Origin: Baylisascaris procyonis
Taxonomy: Eukaryota; Nematoda; Chromadorea; Rhabditida; Ascarididae
Length of the DNA stretch: 64,000 nucleotides
Direction of reading: 5' to 3'
NCBI GenBank assembly: GCA_037389465.1
Contig: JAZARR010000236.1
Location: 186,001 to 250,000, forward strand
Shown here: piece after piece, positions 12,962-32,100 of the stretch
Position numbering within the stretch: the first letter of the stretch is position 1
How the letters are laid out: every line of letters starts with the position of its first letter
Position numbers and translations under genes: made by a program
Notes under the pieces: generated by a model
Database searches by the model: none
The model's input: only the letters and a program-made list of their open reading frames with translations
Told to the model about the DNA's origin: nothing

Positions 12962-15900
12962 ATGTGGAATCCAGAATTTTGGCTCCCAAGAGGTGTTACT
13001 TGGGATCAGTTGCCCACCCATTTCGAAGATCTCATATATCCGATAATGTTAACATTTCCGATCCTCGTACTTCGTATTCTCTTTGAATCCTTCGTCGGTA
13101 TTCCATGCGGTTTTTATCTCGGCTATGGTACTGGAACGCTCATTGAGCAAATCAGGAGACATATATTTTTTGGTTTCGCTTCTCATACGCGCTCCAAACG
13201 AGTACTGGAGTGTTTTTTCCGCTTCTCGTCCTATTTATTTCTTTTTCTTTTCGGCTGTGTCACACTTATTGACGCACCATGGTTGCACGACGTTACGCTT
13301 TGCTGGATCGGATATCCATTCCACGAAGTTCCTGACGCTGTTTGGTAAGGTTCCGATACAGTTATAAGAGATGCTGGTATTATCAAACAAGTGAGAATAT
13401 CCATTAGGTTGTGCGATATCTTCAGTTCTACCGATGATGCAATATGTCTGCAGAAAACTGATGTATTTTGCAGCGTTGTAAGGTGCCCTAAAACTCCAAA
13501 TGTATAATTCAGGTTATTGAGTTTACGAAGTTTTAGGCGGATCGGTAAGAGGTATGTCATCGAAGAGTCTTAAGCGAAGGAAACCTGTAATAGGAATAAA
13601 TTTTTCTGGGCAACAATATTTTCATGACAAATCTTGAACGGCTATTAGTCAAAGGAAACTAGGTTATGAGAGAGCTTGTATTTGAGATTTGAGGTCTTAC
13701 AATAGTTTTTTTTTTTTTTTTTGAAATAATTTTAGCTTATTTAGCATGTATCCGTAGCCTTGTATTGCAAATTCATTCAGTCTGTCTCTGCTAGATGAAA
13801 CAGAATGGAATTCGCCTTTCAATCGTGGAATACTTCTAAAATGTGACAGCAATTGCCAAAATGGGACAGATTGCCGAGTTCTGCGTTGAGCACCCACCTA
13901 CCTTGTTCTGATTCGCTCACACGTCCTGAAGATAGCAAGGAAAGTTCTGCGAAACTTTTGCTAAGAACTCATCGATCATATTGACGTTTCTTGCGGCGAT
14001 CGATTACAAGCGAATTCCTCAACTTTGTACATAAGCTAGCTATGGAAAACTCCTGCAATTTAGAGTTGCAACTTTTATGTACGGAATTGATTATTCACAG
14101 AGTCATCTGTACCCATATTGTCCGAGTAAAACCCATCCCCCTATTTCTCATTGCACCGGGCGGTCACAGAGGTCAGCAATGGTCTCTGGCTAACGGCTTT
14201 TCTGGTCCTCAATGTTAGATGGAGCGGATCGGATGCGGGCGGTACGAAAAGTGAATGTACAAATATAGATTGAAATACAAGAGAAAGTAGAATTACAAAT
14301 TAGAAAGAAATAAAGTGTTCACATCGGCGCTTGATACGAAGAACTGCACACGTCTCCTGGTTTGATGCCCAGAAAAGCACTACAGTACCTTCACTTCATA
14401 AAACGATTGTCTCCACTTGTGATCCGACATATCTGTAATGTTTTTGCAGTTTTTGCGGTATATTTTAAGGTGGTATTACATGATCGAAATGGGCTTCTAT
14501 TACTCACTATTGATAACGGCATTATTTGACGTACGACGCACCGATTTTCGTCAACTACTTTTCCATCATTTTGTAACGATCTTACTCCTCTCGGCCAGTT
14601 GGATGATCAACTTTATTCGTGTCGGAACTCTTGTACTTATCTCGCACGATGTCTCCGATATTTCGCTCGAGTTGGCGAAGCTTGTTCATTATGATGAGGC
14701 TAATGCAAAATATGCCAATGTGATTTTCTTCATTTTCTTGATCAGGTGCATCAACATTTACAGAAATGGAACTGGAGTTTAACATGGACAAAATCTTAGG
14801 TTTTTGTGACTGCAAGTGGTGATGGTGGTAAATGGTGAATCTCAAGGCTTTCAAGGATTGATCTGTCATCAGGGGATGGTTTGGTTCCAGTTGAATGCTT
14901 CGTTCAAGGAATGTTTCGGTCCTACGTCAGGATTGAAAAACAAGGGCACCTTAATAGGAGCTTGCGCAAATCGCAACACCCAGAGTGTAAAATTTTAGAT
15001 GCCTTCAGCTGCTTTTGCCTATCTTTGTATTCGTAGGTGAACAGAAATAGAAGTTTGTGCATAGCATACGCGAGTTAAATTTTCACATCTTTGGGCTGTT
15101 AGAAAGTAGAATTGACATATTGCCACAAATCAGTACCCACGATTCGCCACCTGCAGGAAAAAGTTTAATTTTATGAGTCATTTGGGTTCGAGGATCCTTA
15201 AATTCAGTGTTTCGCAAACTTCTTGCAGTTTTTGTTAAAATTAATTAATGATTTGTTAACCACCACGATTAAGAACTGACGAATCATTAGAAGTAACAGT
15301 ATTTGAGTGGCGTCAAAGAATTGAGAATTGAATAACTGCAGCCAAAGAAACGCTTCGAAGCAATTTGAAACTACGTCGATCGAGATCACTGCGGCTTGCT
15401 AATTTCAAATTTTCGTGCTATAAGCTTGTGGCGCAATGAAACTGTCCTTCGCGTATGCAACGTAAACAAGTGATCTGCAAATTATTTCAAACGTTAGGCT
15501 GTGCTAGTTGCCTACTTTATGGAAAGGCATCCCCTATACGTGGTTTAAACGATTGATGTGTCTCCCGTTTATTTATACACGTATTCATGCGCCTCTTCAT
15601 GCTCGATGTAGTTATAATTTCGTAAAAGTTTCGCTAATTGTCACATTGTTATTTAAGCTATGTCTGACCTAAGAGCAAATTGTATCACATATCCTTGCTT
15701 CATAGGAGTTAAAAGCAACTGTTTGTAACCGATCGTAGTACCTGAGCCCAGCTAACCTTACAGCCTAGTATCAAGCGATGTAAGGGAATATGCGTGTGCA
15801 AACCTGATCAAAAATCCTGTTTTGGTGGTATGCATGGATTCAAAGCAGAGTTGTGAACATGGCGCCAAAACCGACCAATTAAGTCCCTGACAGTGTTAGT

Positions 15901-17907
15901 AAAGTTAACAAGTTTTTTCTCCTTGATTTTGTGATATTCCAGCGATACGGCGGGGATGGGGGAGGAGGAGGAGGGGCTTTTATGAGTGCATCAATGTTGT
16001 CCACGATAAATATAAATAATTTAACTGCAGCTGGACGCTGACGAGAATCGGCTATTTTCCTCTTGTTATCATTCGCTCAGCAATATTCGACGCCCCAACG
16101 CTGATCCAAGGTGACTACGATTTGTTTAATCCATTTGAGGTGAGCAGCGATTATGTTCTTCTTCGCTTTTCAAGGTGTGACTTCATTACCAGTGAAATTT
16201 TTTAAAAGTTTGTTGTTATTCGCTTTTCCTTGCTCATAGTAGACCAACTTGTTCATTACAAGTCTAAGTTTTCAGTTAGGAAGTGATGATGACTACCATA
16301 AAGGCTGTCACTACTTGAACCTTTTTTAAAATTCAACCTGTTAGATCAAACGGATGCATTAAAATTCGAAAAACAATTAATCTTGCCGACTAATGCGTCC
16401 TGTGAGCTAACAATATTGATTGTTCGATTGGTAGTGCACATTCAACTTCGGCATTCGGATCGGACGGCTGAAACAACCGGCCTGGATTTTCAATTTTCCC
16501 TCCCCAATCTACAAATCCCTAAAACTTGTCTTAGACTTACGCAAAAACTGCAAACTTAAGCTCGTTTCATTAGCTCAGCTAACATGAAAGTAGGACTACA
16601 ACAATTAGGTGAACTGAATAGGTGCATTCCAAGGATATGACTTGCATTATGAATCTTCAGCTGAATGAATCGCCTTATGCTCTTTGCAAAATTTTCTTCG
16701 CCGAGCGCTCTCTCTCTGTTCTTTTGTTTCGACCCAGTAACCACTGAAATTGAAATTGCGAAGTGTAGCAGATATGACGTAGCCATAGGGTGAACGCTCC
16801 GGAACCACTAGGGTACGTGTGCTTCTTATGTATACCCTTCTTGTTTTAACGAATCTGTGGAGGCTAGAAGGCGCTTAAAACCAACCTAAGTCTTATATCG
16901 CCTGGGATCGCAAATGATCAGAAAAACGCATGAGAAGGATCGCAGCGATATGCGTTTTTGCTGATTCCCTCATGAAGTGGACCACATAGAATAATAAAAC
17001 GCGCAATAACCCAATTGTTTTATGCTAATTAACTGCTTTATAAACCTACCACAAAATTTTTCAATGGTTCTCCAGCTAGAACTGCCGTAGAGGCAGGTAA
17101 ACACATATAAGTATGTTGAAGTTAATGCCATTAATGTATAATGCTGTTTCCGCATGCAACGTTTTACGCATTCAAATTTGTGGTGACATATTTAGTGCTA
17201 AATTGCATGAACGCTCATTTCAGTTCAAAGAATTGAATGCTGATCTCTTAATTTCTGTCACTATACTTCTCAATTTATGAAGCCGGTTAGTCTCATAAGC
17301 GATATAAAAGTACAGGAAATTTGTTCGGCAAGTTTCTTCACTCGCCACAGGTTTTTTTCAAAAACGCCGCTACGTAAGCAGACCTCGTAGCGTTGTTGGA
17401 ATGGAATAGGCGCGGATTGAAAACATTGGGAGACATGTAGACAGACGTACACGCTTTTTGACAACGATGACGTTCTCATGAGATCACCCAGTCACTCAGA
17501 CATCTACATAAATAGCAATCATTCAAAACATCCACATAAGAACAAACCTGCGCTTGAGGCCACAACCAACGTTGAGGGAACTAGACAGAATTTATTGGGT
17601 TAACCCTTTTAAGCAAACCTCAATTTCAGCAACAGTAACATATTTGTATTTCAAAACGTTTGAAGGCACGATAATTACGAGCTTCTGATGCAACTTCTTT
17701 CAGATTCCTTATGCCCCACGAATTATAATTGGGCTCTTGTTTTGTCTCCTGGCTTTGCACATTTTCTGGACAACAATTATTGTGCGTATTGTCATACGAA
17801 CAATAACAGTTGGAGAGGCGAAAGATGTCCGATCAGATGATGAAAGCGAAGACGAAGAAGAGAACGTAGACAGCGTCTATTCGAGGAATACTCGGAAGGA
17901 AGAATAA
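12962..17907 (+). CDS. Ceramide synthase (LAG1/LASS, HYL family)
   Basis: Acylates sphingoid bases with fatty acyl-CoA to make (dihydro)ceramide in the ER membrane. Exons 12962-13344, 14470-14745, 16031-16139 and 17704-17907 join in frame to 323 residues (stop TAA), within the normal nematode range. The TLC/Lag1 core is intact: DFRQLLFHHFVT with the catalytic-type HH at 160-161, then FIRVGTLVLISHD with H187-D188, then SLELAK. WWYYMIEMGFYYS precedes it, and its second W is formed by the exon 1/2 join. There are several hydrophobic spans, the last at about 264-287. The tail has DVRSDDESEDEEE (298-309), matching the conserved acidic, CK2-type phosphorylated C-tail of ceramide synthases. The Hox-like region is short: about 30 residues lie between the first span and FFRFSSYL. 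The protein is homologous to C. elegans HYL-1, HYL-2 and LAGR-1; I cannot say which is the ortholog. Confidence 0.93.
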
Positions 17908-21571
<3,664 letters not shown>

Positions 21572-21602
21572 ATTCCATGCTTTCTTTATTATACGAATAA
21601 AG

Positions 21603-22512
<910 letters not shown>

Positions 22513-23153
22513 TAATGATCGACCATTCCGTGGTGGATTGCGACAAAATCACAGCTGTTTTATTTTTGCATATTGTCCATTCGTGTTGTGCACTTGGAAA
22601 ATTTCTTTTTTATTCATAAAACTACCTCTTCTTTATCTGCCGCGTGCCTACTTCACAGTGATCTCCCCACCCTTTGCTGTGGCGGGATTCCATTCCACAA
22701 CATTCTCTCTTCTCTCTCTGTATTATGTATTCGTTTTACAATATTCTCTTCCTCCTCCCCATCTCTTCATTTCGCACGATCTTTCTTCCCTTATTTCACT
22801 GCGTGCGTCGATTTTACCAAGTTTTGAAACATTTTTTTCAAACCATTCTTCTGAATACTTACGAAATCTCAGCATGTCAACAGTAGCAGGGTTGAAATTA
22901 TTTTCAGCGTTCTGAGATCCTGTTCTGAAACAGTTGCTTTCGAGTTGTCTTCTAAATTGTTTCCTGTTTACCGCAAACTGTAACTACAAATGTTTAATTA
23001 GCAGGTAAGGCAATAGGCTTTGATTAAGATCACTTCACCACTGATGCATATGAAGGCCGTACAGCTGAAGGACTCATTCGACTCTTTGAAGCGCTCTCTG
23101 AGGCATTTATATTGTTGCGTTGCCACTGACGACGTCTTATTTCGTGCGACGTG
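22513..23153. promoter_or_regulatory. Region upstream of osm-3
   Basis: This stretch lies between the ATT tract and the osm-3 start and must contain its promoter unless that lies farther away. It holds a CT-rich run near 22690-22800. I looked for an X-box (RFX/DAF-19 target, expected for ciliary genes) by eye and did not see a clear one. There is also no obvious TTTCAG acceptor immediately before the ATG. Confidence 0.3.
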
Positions 23154-26100
23154 ATGGCCGAGAGCGTTCGTGTGATTTGCAGATGCAGGCCGCTCAACTC
23201 CAGAGAGCTCACCCTCAAGTCAAAGGTTGCTTTACCTCTACAATTCCCAAATTATATTTTATTAATAGTGACGCAATAGATTTTGTTCGCGCATATAGAA
23301 TTTAGGTCACATTGAAGTGTGTAATTGCTGTTAAAGGGCGTAGATGTGCGCTAAGAAATCCTTCAGCTAATCCAGTTTTTCAGTATGACTTTCTCCGTTA
23401 GTGTTAGGCAATCAAAGAATGTTGCTTGGCTCGCTTGTTGATGGTCGTTTGTTTCTAAGTTTCATTTGCGACTTCTTGCTCCTACTGGGCCATCTTCCGA
23501 CTTTATGATTTAAGTCGAAACACCTTAGTCGGTTCCTTCCTTCCCGTCTTCTTCTGTCTGTTTTCGCGAGTTTTTATGATTTGCTTATTCTGGCCCCAGC
23601 TTGCAATTTGTTTATTGCCATAACGAGCTTCGTGACATTTAATCTGAATGGAAATAGCACCAAAAGTATTGCGTTCCGGATAAGTTTTCTTTGAAACTCC
23701 TCAAATTCCCTCTGCACTTTCTCGTATTTATTCGCCAAGCTTCGATTTTTTAAAATTCTTGCTTACCTTTTAATTTTGACCACGTTCTGGCCAAAATTTG
23801 CTGATTATTAAATAGGTAGCGACTATTTTGCTCATCATTAAAAACTTCGCACTTAATGATGTAATTATGCATGATCGATATGACAGTATAATGCCAGGCA
23901 ATTCATTCTCAGCTCCAATATTGGTTCTTTAATAAATCGTTTGATCAATTATTCGGTACACAAACTTTCTTCTGTTGGAGCCAACAACATTGTCGAGAGT
24001 AGAATCTCACCTGTCAAAGAATGCATATTGTTTCCTTCGTTCCATATTCTGGAGTATCAAAATGTTATGGAGGTTGGCCCAATGACTTATTAAATGGGGC
24101 CAATGATAAGGTTTACAGATATGTGTACAAATGGATCAACAATTGGGGCAGGTGATCCTCGAAGGGGATGGACCCCCAAAACAGTTCACTTTCGACGGCG
24201 TCTACTATGTCGATGCTACTGCCGAGCAAATCTACAACGATATTGTTTATCCGTTGGTTGAGGTGTGCTATTACTCAAAATGTTCTATTCAATTACGATC
24301 CACTAAAATATTTCCACCCTATGTTTTTTTCTTTCTAACGCTTTTCAGCGTGGACTCACCACAGTGTCCCGCTTATTCGACAAGCTCGAATTTGCAATAA
24401 TATTTGATGCCTGAGATATATATAAAATAGAGTGATTAGCTAAACAGGACTGCTCGATCGATAACGGGGCTCATTAAAATTTTCCTGAGTTTCTTGATAT
24501 GACTAGAGGAAACAAGTAAAGGTAAAAATAATGCCCACTAATAAGCCAGGTGGATATGACGCTTGGTTTTAGCACTCCTTTGATTTCCTAGTCAGATTAA
24601 CTTTTACACGTGGTATCATTGAGGAGCCAATTGCCATCGCACGCAATTGTAATAGTCTGCGATGTTTTCTTCAAAAATTTCTACTGTCTGCGCAAAATGC
24701 AGTGCTATCCGCAGGTGAACATGTTCTTCGAATTTAATATACTCCTTATTTTTGTAAGGTTCAGCTATGAAAGTCTGTTAATTAGTGAAAAGAACAATGT
24801 GTTTGAACGAGTGCTTCGCTACGTTGCATATAGCAGTAATATACTAAGAGATTGCATTACGCATCGGAATCTCATCACCACTAATCAAAGTTAGGTTCCA
24901 AGTTTTTTGTGTTGTTTACACATTTATCAGTTGAGAGCTGTTGTGTGTTCATTCTGTGATCGACTCGAAATATGAACCACATTGATTTAAGAATGCTTAT
25001 AAAATGAACACACGACCAGTACTATTGTCGGTAGTGGTTTCTATAATAGTAGCTGATGATGATAAAATCTGTTGCATATACGCAAGGTAATGATGGATTG
25101 TTGCCAGAAGCGTTTACTTTCAAAGCATTTTTCATATACAGCGATAAGAATAGAATGGGATGCCCCTAACATTAATATAAATATACTTCAAAAGAAGGCG
25201 CAATCACATACATAACGGAAAACTTTATCAAAGAAACGCATGATTCTTAGCGGAAACTCGATATTTCCGCTTCGCCTTTTTGGGCGTTTTAGAAAACTGC
25301 TGCATGCTTCTTCCTCTGAAATACGTGCTCAATGAAGTCGCCATATGCCTGAGGACCCACTAAAAATTTTCTACCTTTCAATGTATTTCGTATTGCCAGA
25401 ACGCCTCTCATTTCTAGGATTATTCCTTGCTGACTCTCATTCGGAATTGAGATTGTAATCAGCTAAGGAGTGACGTGCTGCACAACGAAGTGATGATGAC
25501 ATTTTCAGAGCGTTATTGAAGGATATAATGGAACAGTATTCGCATACGGTCAAACTGGTTCAGGAAAGACGTATTCAATGCAAGGAGATGACTCGGTACC
25601 TACTCAAAAGGGCATTATCCCTCGTACCTTCGAGCATATTTTTGAGGCAACCGCAACAACCGACAATACAAAATTTCTCGTACATGTTTCTTATCTAGAG
25701 GTATTATTCTTTCATTAAATGAGAATTAAACATGTTATCATTAGCGTGCAAATTATTAAAAATTTGTTATTGCAGCTAATCGAAATTGTTCCATGTCACT
25801 AAATATCAGTAGTTTGCAGAAACTTTTTATTTTATTTGAAATCCGTCAGCGATCTATGCGAAATGTCCAAAAGCGTTTGTATTGATGTTACGATGACTTT
25901 GTTACGTTTATTTTTTACAACAGTTACAATAAATTTAGTGGACACTATCAATATTGTGAGTGTCATACAACTGCTCAGGGTACAGTGAAGGGGATGGAGG
26001 CCGAGAAATATAGATGTAGCACTTTTTTGGACCACAGCCAAATAATTGTAGGTCATGTTTTCATCAAGAAGTAATATAAATTTGCAGGAAAAATTAGCCA

Positions 26101-29100
26101 AAACTAATAAATGTAGGATATTTCCTGCAAGCCAATTGGTGCTTCAAAATCATTCAAAAAGTTCGTTGCCTACAGGGAATTGCTAGCAATCGTTTATTTC
26201 AAATGAAGATATATTTGCCTTAGAATTTAACGTTCCAATATATTTCTTCACGAATACTGTTTTGCCTGATGCCGATAAATTCGGTGAATATTTATTGCAC
26301 ATGACCAATTGATCTGTTTCTTGTTTTTCGCACTAGTGTATATGTTATTTCTACAGATTTACAATGAAGAGGTTCGAGATCTGTTGGGCAAAGATCGTAT
26401 GCAAAAATTGGAGATCAAGGAACATAGCGAGAAAGGTGTTTATGTGGCTGGCCTCTCGATGCACGTATGCCATGACTATAACGCTTGTCGAGAGCTTATG
26501 AAACAAGGTTTCGATAATCGCCACGTAGGTATTATGCTTCAGGACGCACTTCATATCAAAGCTGAATTCGCTTCAAATTTGGTCAAAAGAATCTAGTCTT
26601 TGAGCAATGATCGTAATGGCTGTTTGAGCAACAATCAATCTACCTCATTTCTTTGTTGAGCAAACGGCGAGATGTTGCCCCTGCAAATTAATAGATTTTA
26701 TACTTGTTCGAAAAACTGAAAAAAATCTGAAATTGGGCAAAATCCTGTTTTCAGCAGATCCTACTTTGCAGATAAAGCGCTCAACAAATTCATATTCCAC
26801 TATTGACGCATAAAATTTTCAAGCTTTCGGCGATAATACAATATTTGCTCGCTAGAGTCTGGTGAATCCTCAGACTGAATAAAGCTTACTAGGAAAAAAT
26901 AAGAAAACGTGCGCATCCAGCAAGCGCCAGATAGTAGTTTTTCCAGGCATTTCGTTTGAAGGCGTTTTCTGCCGTAACAGGTATGTGAAAATAGGTTGAC
27001 CTGGAACATTTCTGGTAATACTTTGGACGATCTCATAAAGACGGCTGCAGAAGCTTTAGTAGATGCTTTTAGCATTTAGCATGTACGCTTAATGCAGAGA
27101 TTTTATTTAAAGAAGCTGGTCTTTCGATAAGGGACCCCACTTTACGTGAGATTATTTTGAATTAGGGAGTATTAGGCTACAAATTCTGTGATCCACCACA
27201 ATTGCGTATTTTTAGATATGCTTGTTTTGCTACTAGTAGTCTCCATGCTTGCTTATTCCGGTTCGCAGAGAAAATATCGGAGGTGATTTTTCCAAAATTC
27301 TCGCATTTTTCGATGTCAAATTTCATCTAATGCAATCACAGTCCCTCTGCTCTTTAAGTTCTTCCATTCGCCTTTTCCTCTGCATGTCGTAATTTGTTGA
27401 ACTAAACACATCGCCTAATTTTCTTTGCAAAATCTATCAATTTTGACGGATGGATTATTTGTAGCGAAATTGCTTGGCGCGTCGGGCCACACTTCATTCC
27501 TTAAACTCTGGTGCCCAAAATTGAAAGGACAGTATTCCAAAATCCATAGTCGTAGGAAACGTGAACATTGTCCCATGCTACGCAAAATTGTCTGCGTCGT
27601 GAAAGCCTATACTTTCTGCTTTCTTAGAAATATAGCCCACAATAATGCAAGTTCATGGAAGTCGCACTATGTTGTAAAGTAATGGCAGAGGGAGATTTTA
27701 AAAGATGTCCAATGTTTTGTACAAATCTACTAGAAGCTGTAGGTTGGTACATACGAGTTTTTTCTTTGCACTGAAATTGGGAAAAAAAGCTTGATGTTAT
27801 GTGAAGCCGTGCCTAGACCAAAGAGAATGATATGAGCCCCTCTGAACTGAATAAAGTCTGATGGGTTTCCGAAAAATTTGGCAAATTAAAACAATGGAAA
27901 TAATTGTTGCCACGTCGTTGCTCTATGTCTGTTTATTAAGGTGGGCGCAACACTAATGAACAAAGATTCTTCGCGATCTCATTCGATATTCACCGTATAC
28001 GTGGAGGCGATGCTCAACAGTGGTTCTATCCGTATGGGCAAATTACACTTGGTTGACTTGGCCGGCAGTGAGCGGCAAGCAAAAACAGGTTCATTTTTAT
28101 GAGATGTTTTTGACATTTGTACGGATATTTTTCGCATCAAGGCATTATCCACTTTTCTAAATATTTTTTAAAACAATGAAAGTCCATGGTATTGCGAGTT
28201 TGCAGGTTTTCTTATTTTATGCTTTTGAAAGTGATTCATAAATCACATCACAGCGGCATCGTATTTATTGATGTTTACATGTCTGTTTCTTCGCTGTGCT
28301 CTTTAAAGTCGAGAATCATTGAATTAAAGGAACAAAATTCTAATAGGTATAATAAGCATCATACTCTCAAATTGATGCATCTTAATAGGAGCAGTGGTCA
28401 TTCTAATTAGGGATCACAATTTTAACAGAAATAGTGGTCATCTTAGTAAAAATAGTGATCACAATTTTAGGCGCATTTAAGGGCGCTCAAGAATTTGCAT
28501 GAATTTGACAGTTTACCGACCAACTTTGCATTTTACACTTGCAAGAAAACGAACTTTCTTCTAGAAAACTTGCATAATTAACCAAATCAGTAGCATGCAT
28601 AATTGGGTTAATTTTATTGTTTGTCAACACTCTGCAGACACATATTTTGCCTATTGCTGTGATGCTCGTCTATCTTTCGTGTCTGAAATCTGTTGTTCTT
28701 ATGAGTCATTCGTTCACTGTAATTTTTCGGATTAATTTATAGCAAATCAAGCTGGCTGTTTAAGTCAAATTTCAAAACAGGTTTTATAAGTATAGTCAAA
28801 TGAAAAAGCAACTGAAATATATTGGTTTTTCAAGTTGCCTACTTTTTTCAAATATTGTTATATTATATGTCTTATGAAAATAGGGGATGTAGATGATTGC
28901 GAAGGAAATTTTCTTCGAGTAACGAAAAATCCATCTGCAAAGAAATAGATTGGAGAAGAGAACGGAGATATCGTGGAAATGTTTTTCGGTTATCTTTGGG
29001 ATATTCTTTCTGTGGTCAACGATTCTTATGATAATTAGATAGAAGTTCTTGAAGGAAGAGTGAAATGCAGATAAAGTTTAGAGTCTTTTAAAGCTATAAA

Positions 29101-32100
29101 ATCAAGAAGAATGTCAGTAAATATATGCTTAATAGCAACATCATAAAGCGACGGATAGAAATTTGCTAAAATACCGATTATCAGACGAGATCAATAAAAA
29201 ATGAGAAATAATATCCTGGCAACGCGTTTATGCGAACATCAACTGCATCACTCGTTTAGTCATGAAAATCCTCTTGTGCAAATTCCGGTAATTTTTCTAG
29301 CTGCTCAACAATTGAGCTAATAGAACAATGCCTTTTTCATCCGTAACACTCAGCCTGGGAGAATTCGAGATTTTTTGTCTCTAATCTGTACAAAAAAATA
29401 CCTTTCCATCTCTCTCTGTAACTTCTCTACAACATGTACCCTGTCGTCTGTAGCATCTTTATATTACATACTTCCAAGATGTGGAAATTAAGGCTTCGCA
29501 CAGGTGGAGAATAGAATAAGTATCCCTCTAAAGTGGACTTATAGTTATGCGTAATAGAATGCGTTCGAGAGTTATCGACCAAAGGCGGTAGTTCCTTCTA
29601 TGTGATGCGCCTTACTGTTCTTCCGTTCTAACGGACTGCACTTAGTAAATTTCTGATCGAGTGTTGTGTTTGAATATTTGAAATCGAAAAGCTGAAAAAA
29701 AATTATTGGTGCATTCACCTGCATGAATTATTCCTTGAAGGTGCGACGGGCGATCGCTTCAAGGAGGCAACAAAGATCAACCTATCATTATCGGCCCTCG
29801 GAAATGTCATTTCTGCGTTGGTTGATGGTAAATCGAAACATATTCCCTATCGTGACTCTAAGCTTACTCGGCTGTTACAGGTATTTTTACTTTCTGAGAC
29901 GGTTGATGTTAAACCAAATCTCATCTCTTTGGCTACAAAAAACACCGTCGCTTGTACACGTCAACAATAATTGTAAGCAGATAATGATTTCATAATTAGA
30001 ATTGCAGCAAACCACATCTGGAAATACTTGTCGATGGTGTGTTTCTAGAAATAGACACAACCACTTCTATTCATCTTCCCATGATAATCATATGTGGCAT
30101 GAATCCTACCAGCCGATAAACCATTTTAAAGGACTCACTTGGTGGCAATACGAAAACGATTATGGTGGCTTGCATCTCACCATCAGATAACAACTACGAT
30201 GAGACCTTATCAACGTTGCGGCAAGTCATTCTCGTTAACTCTTATCAGTGGTGAATCATTTCGCAGGCTGATTAGTATTGGACTGAACACTATGACGGAG
30301 TGGTCGCTTTTAGTGTATTTTATTCGCAAGCGGTGTAGTATTGCAATCGATAGGCGCCTAACATCTGTACTGCGAGCACAATAAAGAAAATTGAGAAGAA
30401 CTGAGAAGAACTCTTCTAGGAATTGAGAAGAACCGAATGAGGGAGGTTTTGCTTTTGGAAACTCTTCTCGTCTGAATCCTGCTCACACGGGCATGCGAAA
30501 ACATTCAATACCCAAGCTACTAGAGATATATTCTAGCTTAAGCACGGCAGTGCTGTAACCAACGAAAATTATTTGGAGAGAAAAAATGATGAGGAATGAA
30601 TGTGCCAGTTTTGTTTGAGGAGAAGATGGTTACTTTTTAAAGAACATCTTAGCCAGGCTGCCCTCACATGGGAGTAAGAAACTGTATTATTTGTTTGTTT
30701 TTTTGTTTAGAAAAGAATGAGTTTTTATGTTACTTGCAGTTTTGCTTGATATATTTGCATAAATCTGTGTATATGTTTAGATATGCAAATCGCGCTAAAA
30801 ACATAAAGAACAAACCGAGGATAAACGAGGATCCCAAAGACGCTTTGCTACGTGAATATCAGGAGGAGATTCAAAGGCTTAAAGCTATGCTTCAGCCGGG
30901 TGAGAAGTCCAAATTTTCTAGAAATATTTTAGCAGAAGATATTTTTGTCGCTGGAACTTTTTGCACAGTTTGCTGCCTTGCGAAAGACAACAGTTAGCGC
31001 TGCTGTTTCAACTAATCAGTTAGGTCGCATTCACTAGCATGCATTGTTCTGGATGTTTTAAATCCCTTAAAATTATTGCTAGGCCATTCGATTGACGCTA
31101 GGATGTTGCATGGGTTTTTCTCACGTTTCCTTGCCACAGGAAAACCTTTCACATTGGATTTTCTGCTCAATATTTCCTTTCGTTTGCTCTCAATATCTTT
31201 ATCCTACCATTTTTCCATCAGGAAAAGACTCATTCGTTCAAATTCTTTCAGTAAAATAATGTTTACTATATTTACTGAGCAGACGAGTGTATTTTCCGAA
31301 GCTGATGCCAGTTAAATCCAACAAAAAATGTCCTTTCCATGTGGAAACGATATGTACGACTGCTGTGCTCAGTTTGGTATATATTTGCAAGTCGATGATA
31401 ACACATTTTAGGAGCAGCAGTGAAAGATGGCTCTCAGACTTTGCAAGCGGAGCACGAGAGGCTAAAAGCGGAATTCGAATCGGCGCTCAACGAACTTCGT
31501 ACACAATATCAAAGCGAGCAGAAAAGCAAAGCAAAATTACAGGAAGAATACTTGCTACTGAAGGAGGAATATGATCGAGCCGTCGAAGCCGTTGAAAATG
31601 AGAAGAATATCGATCCAAGTGAAGCAAAGAAACGATTGCAGTTGTTGGAGAAACAATTTGTTGGCGGAGAACAGGTTATTCTTTATAAGTAATCTTAATC
31701 TCCTTCAGAAGTCCTATTTTTAAGTTTTATTACTTTTTCATCAACGCATTTGCATGTTCAATGCCGTTTAGAAGATCAAAGCGATAGTTTGTTCAGAAAA
31801 ATGCCACTACCATTTTAACCATCCATTCAGTTGTTTCACTGGTTAATAGTCCACTGAATAGCTGCATGTGTACTGATGATGGCCTCGATCTTAGTACATG
31901 TGTGACGATACAAGCCAGAAATGTTTAAATGTTTCCCACTTACGGTGAGGGGGTGGGGGGTAGGAGGAGGCGGACATTGTTAAAACGTTTTGTCTGCCCT
32001 TGGTGCGCTTCTAATGAATGCTGTAGTTACTTCTTTAGTTACTAAGACTTCTGTTAATCGTTCCCCAATCAAGTAATTAGAATAAACGAAAAATGAAAGT

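Noticed and set aside
28600..28620. Spliced-leader-like string AATTGGGTTAATTTT
   Set aside because: It resembles part of the SL1 sequence region only loosely. There is no donor or Sm-site layout around it, and it lies within an osm-3 intron.
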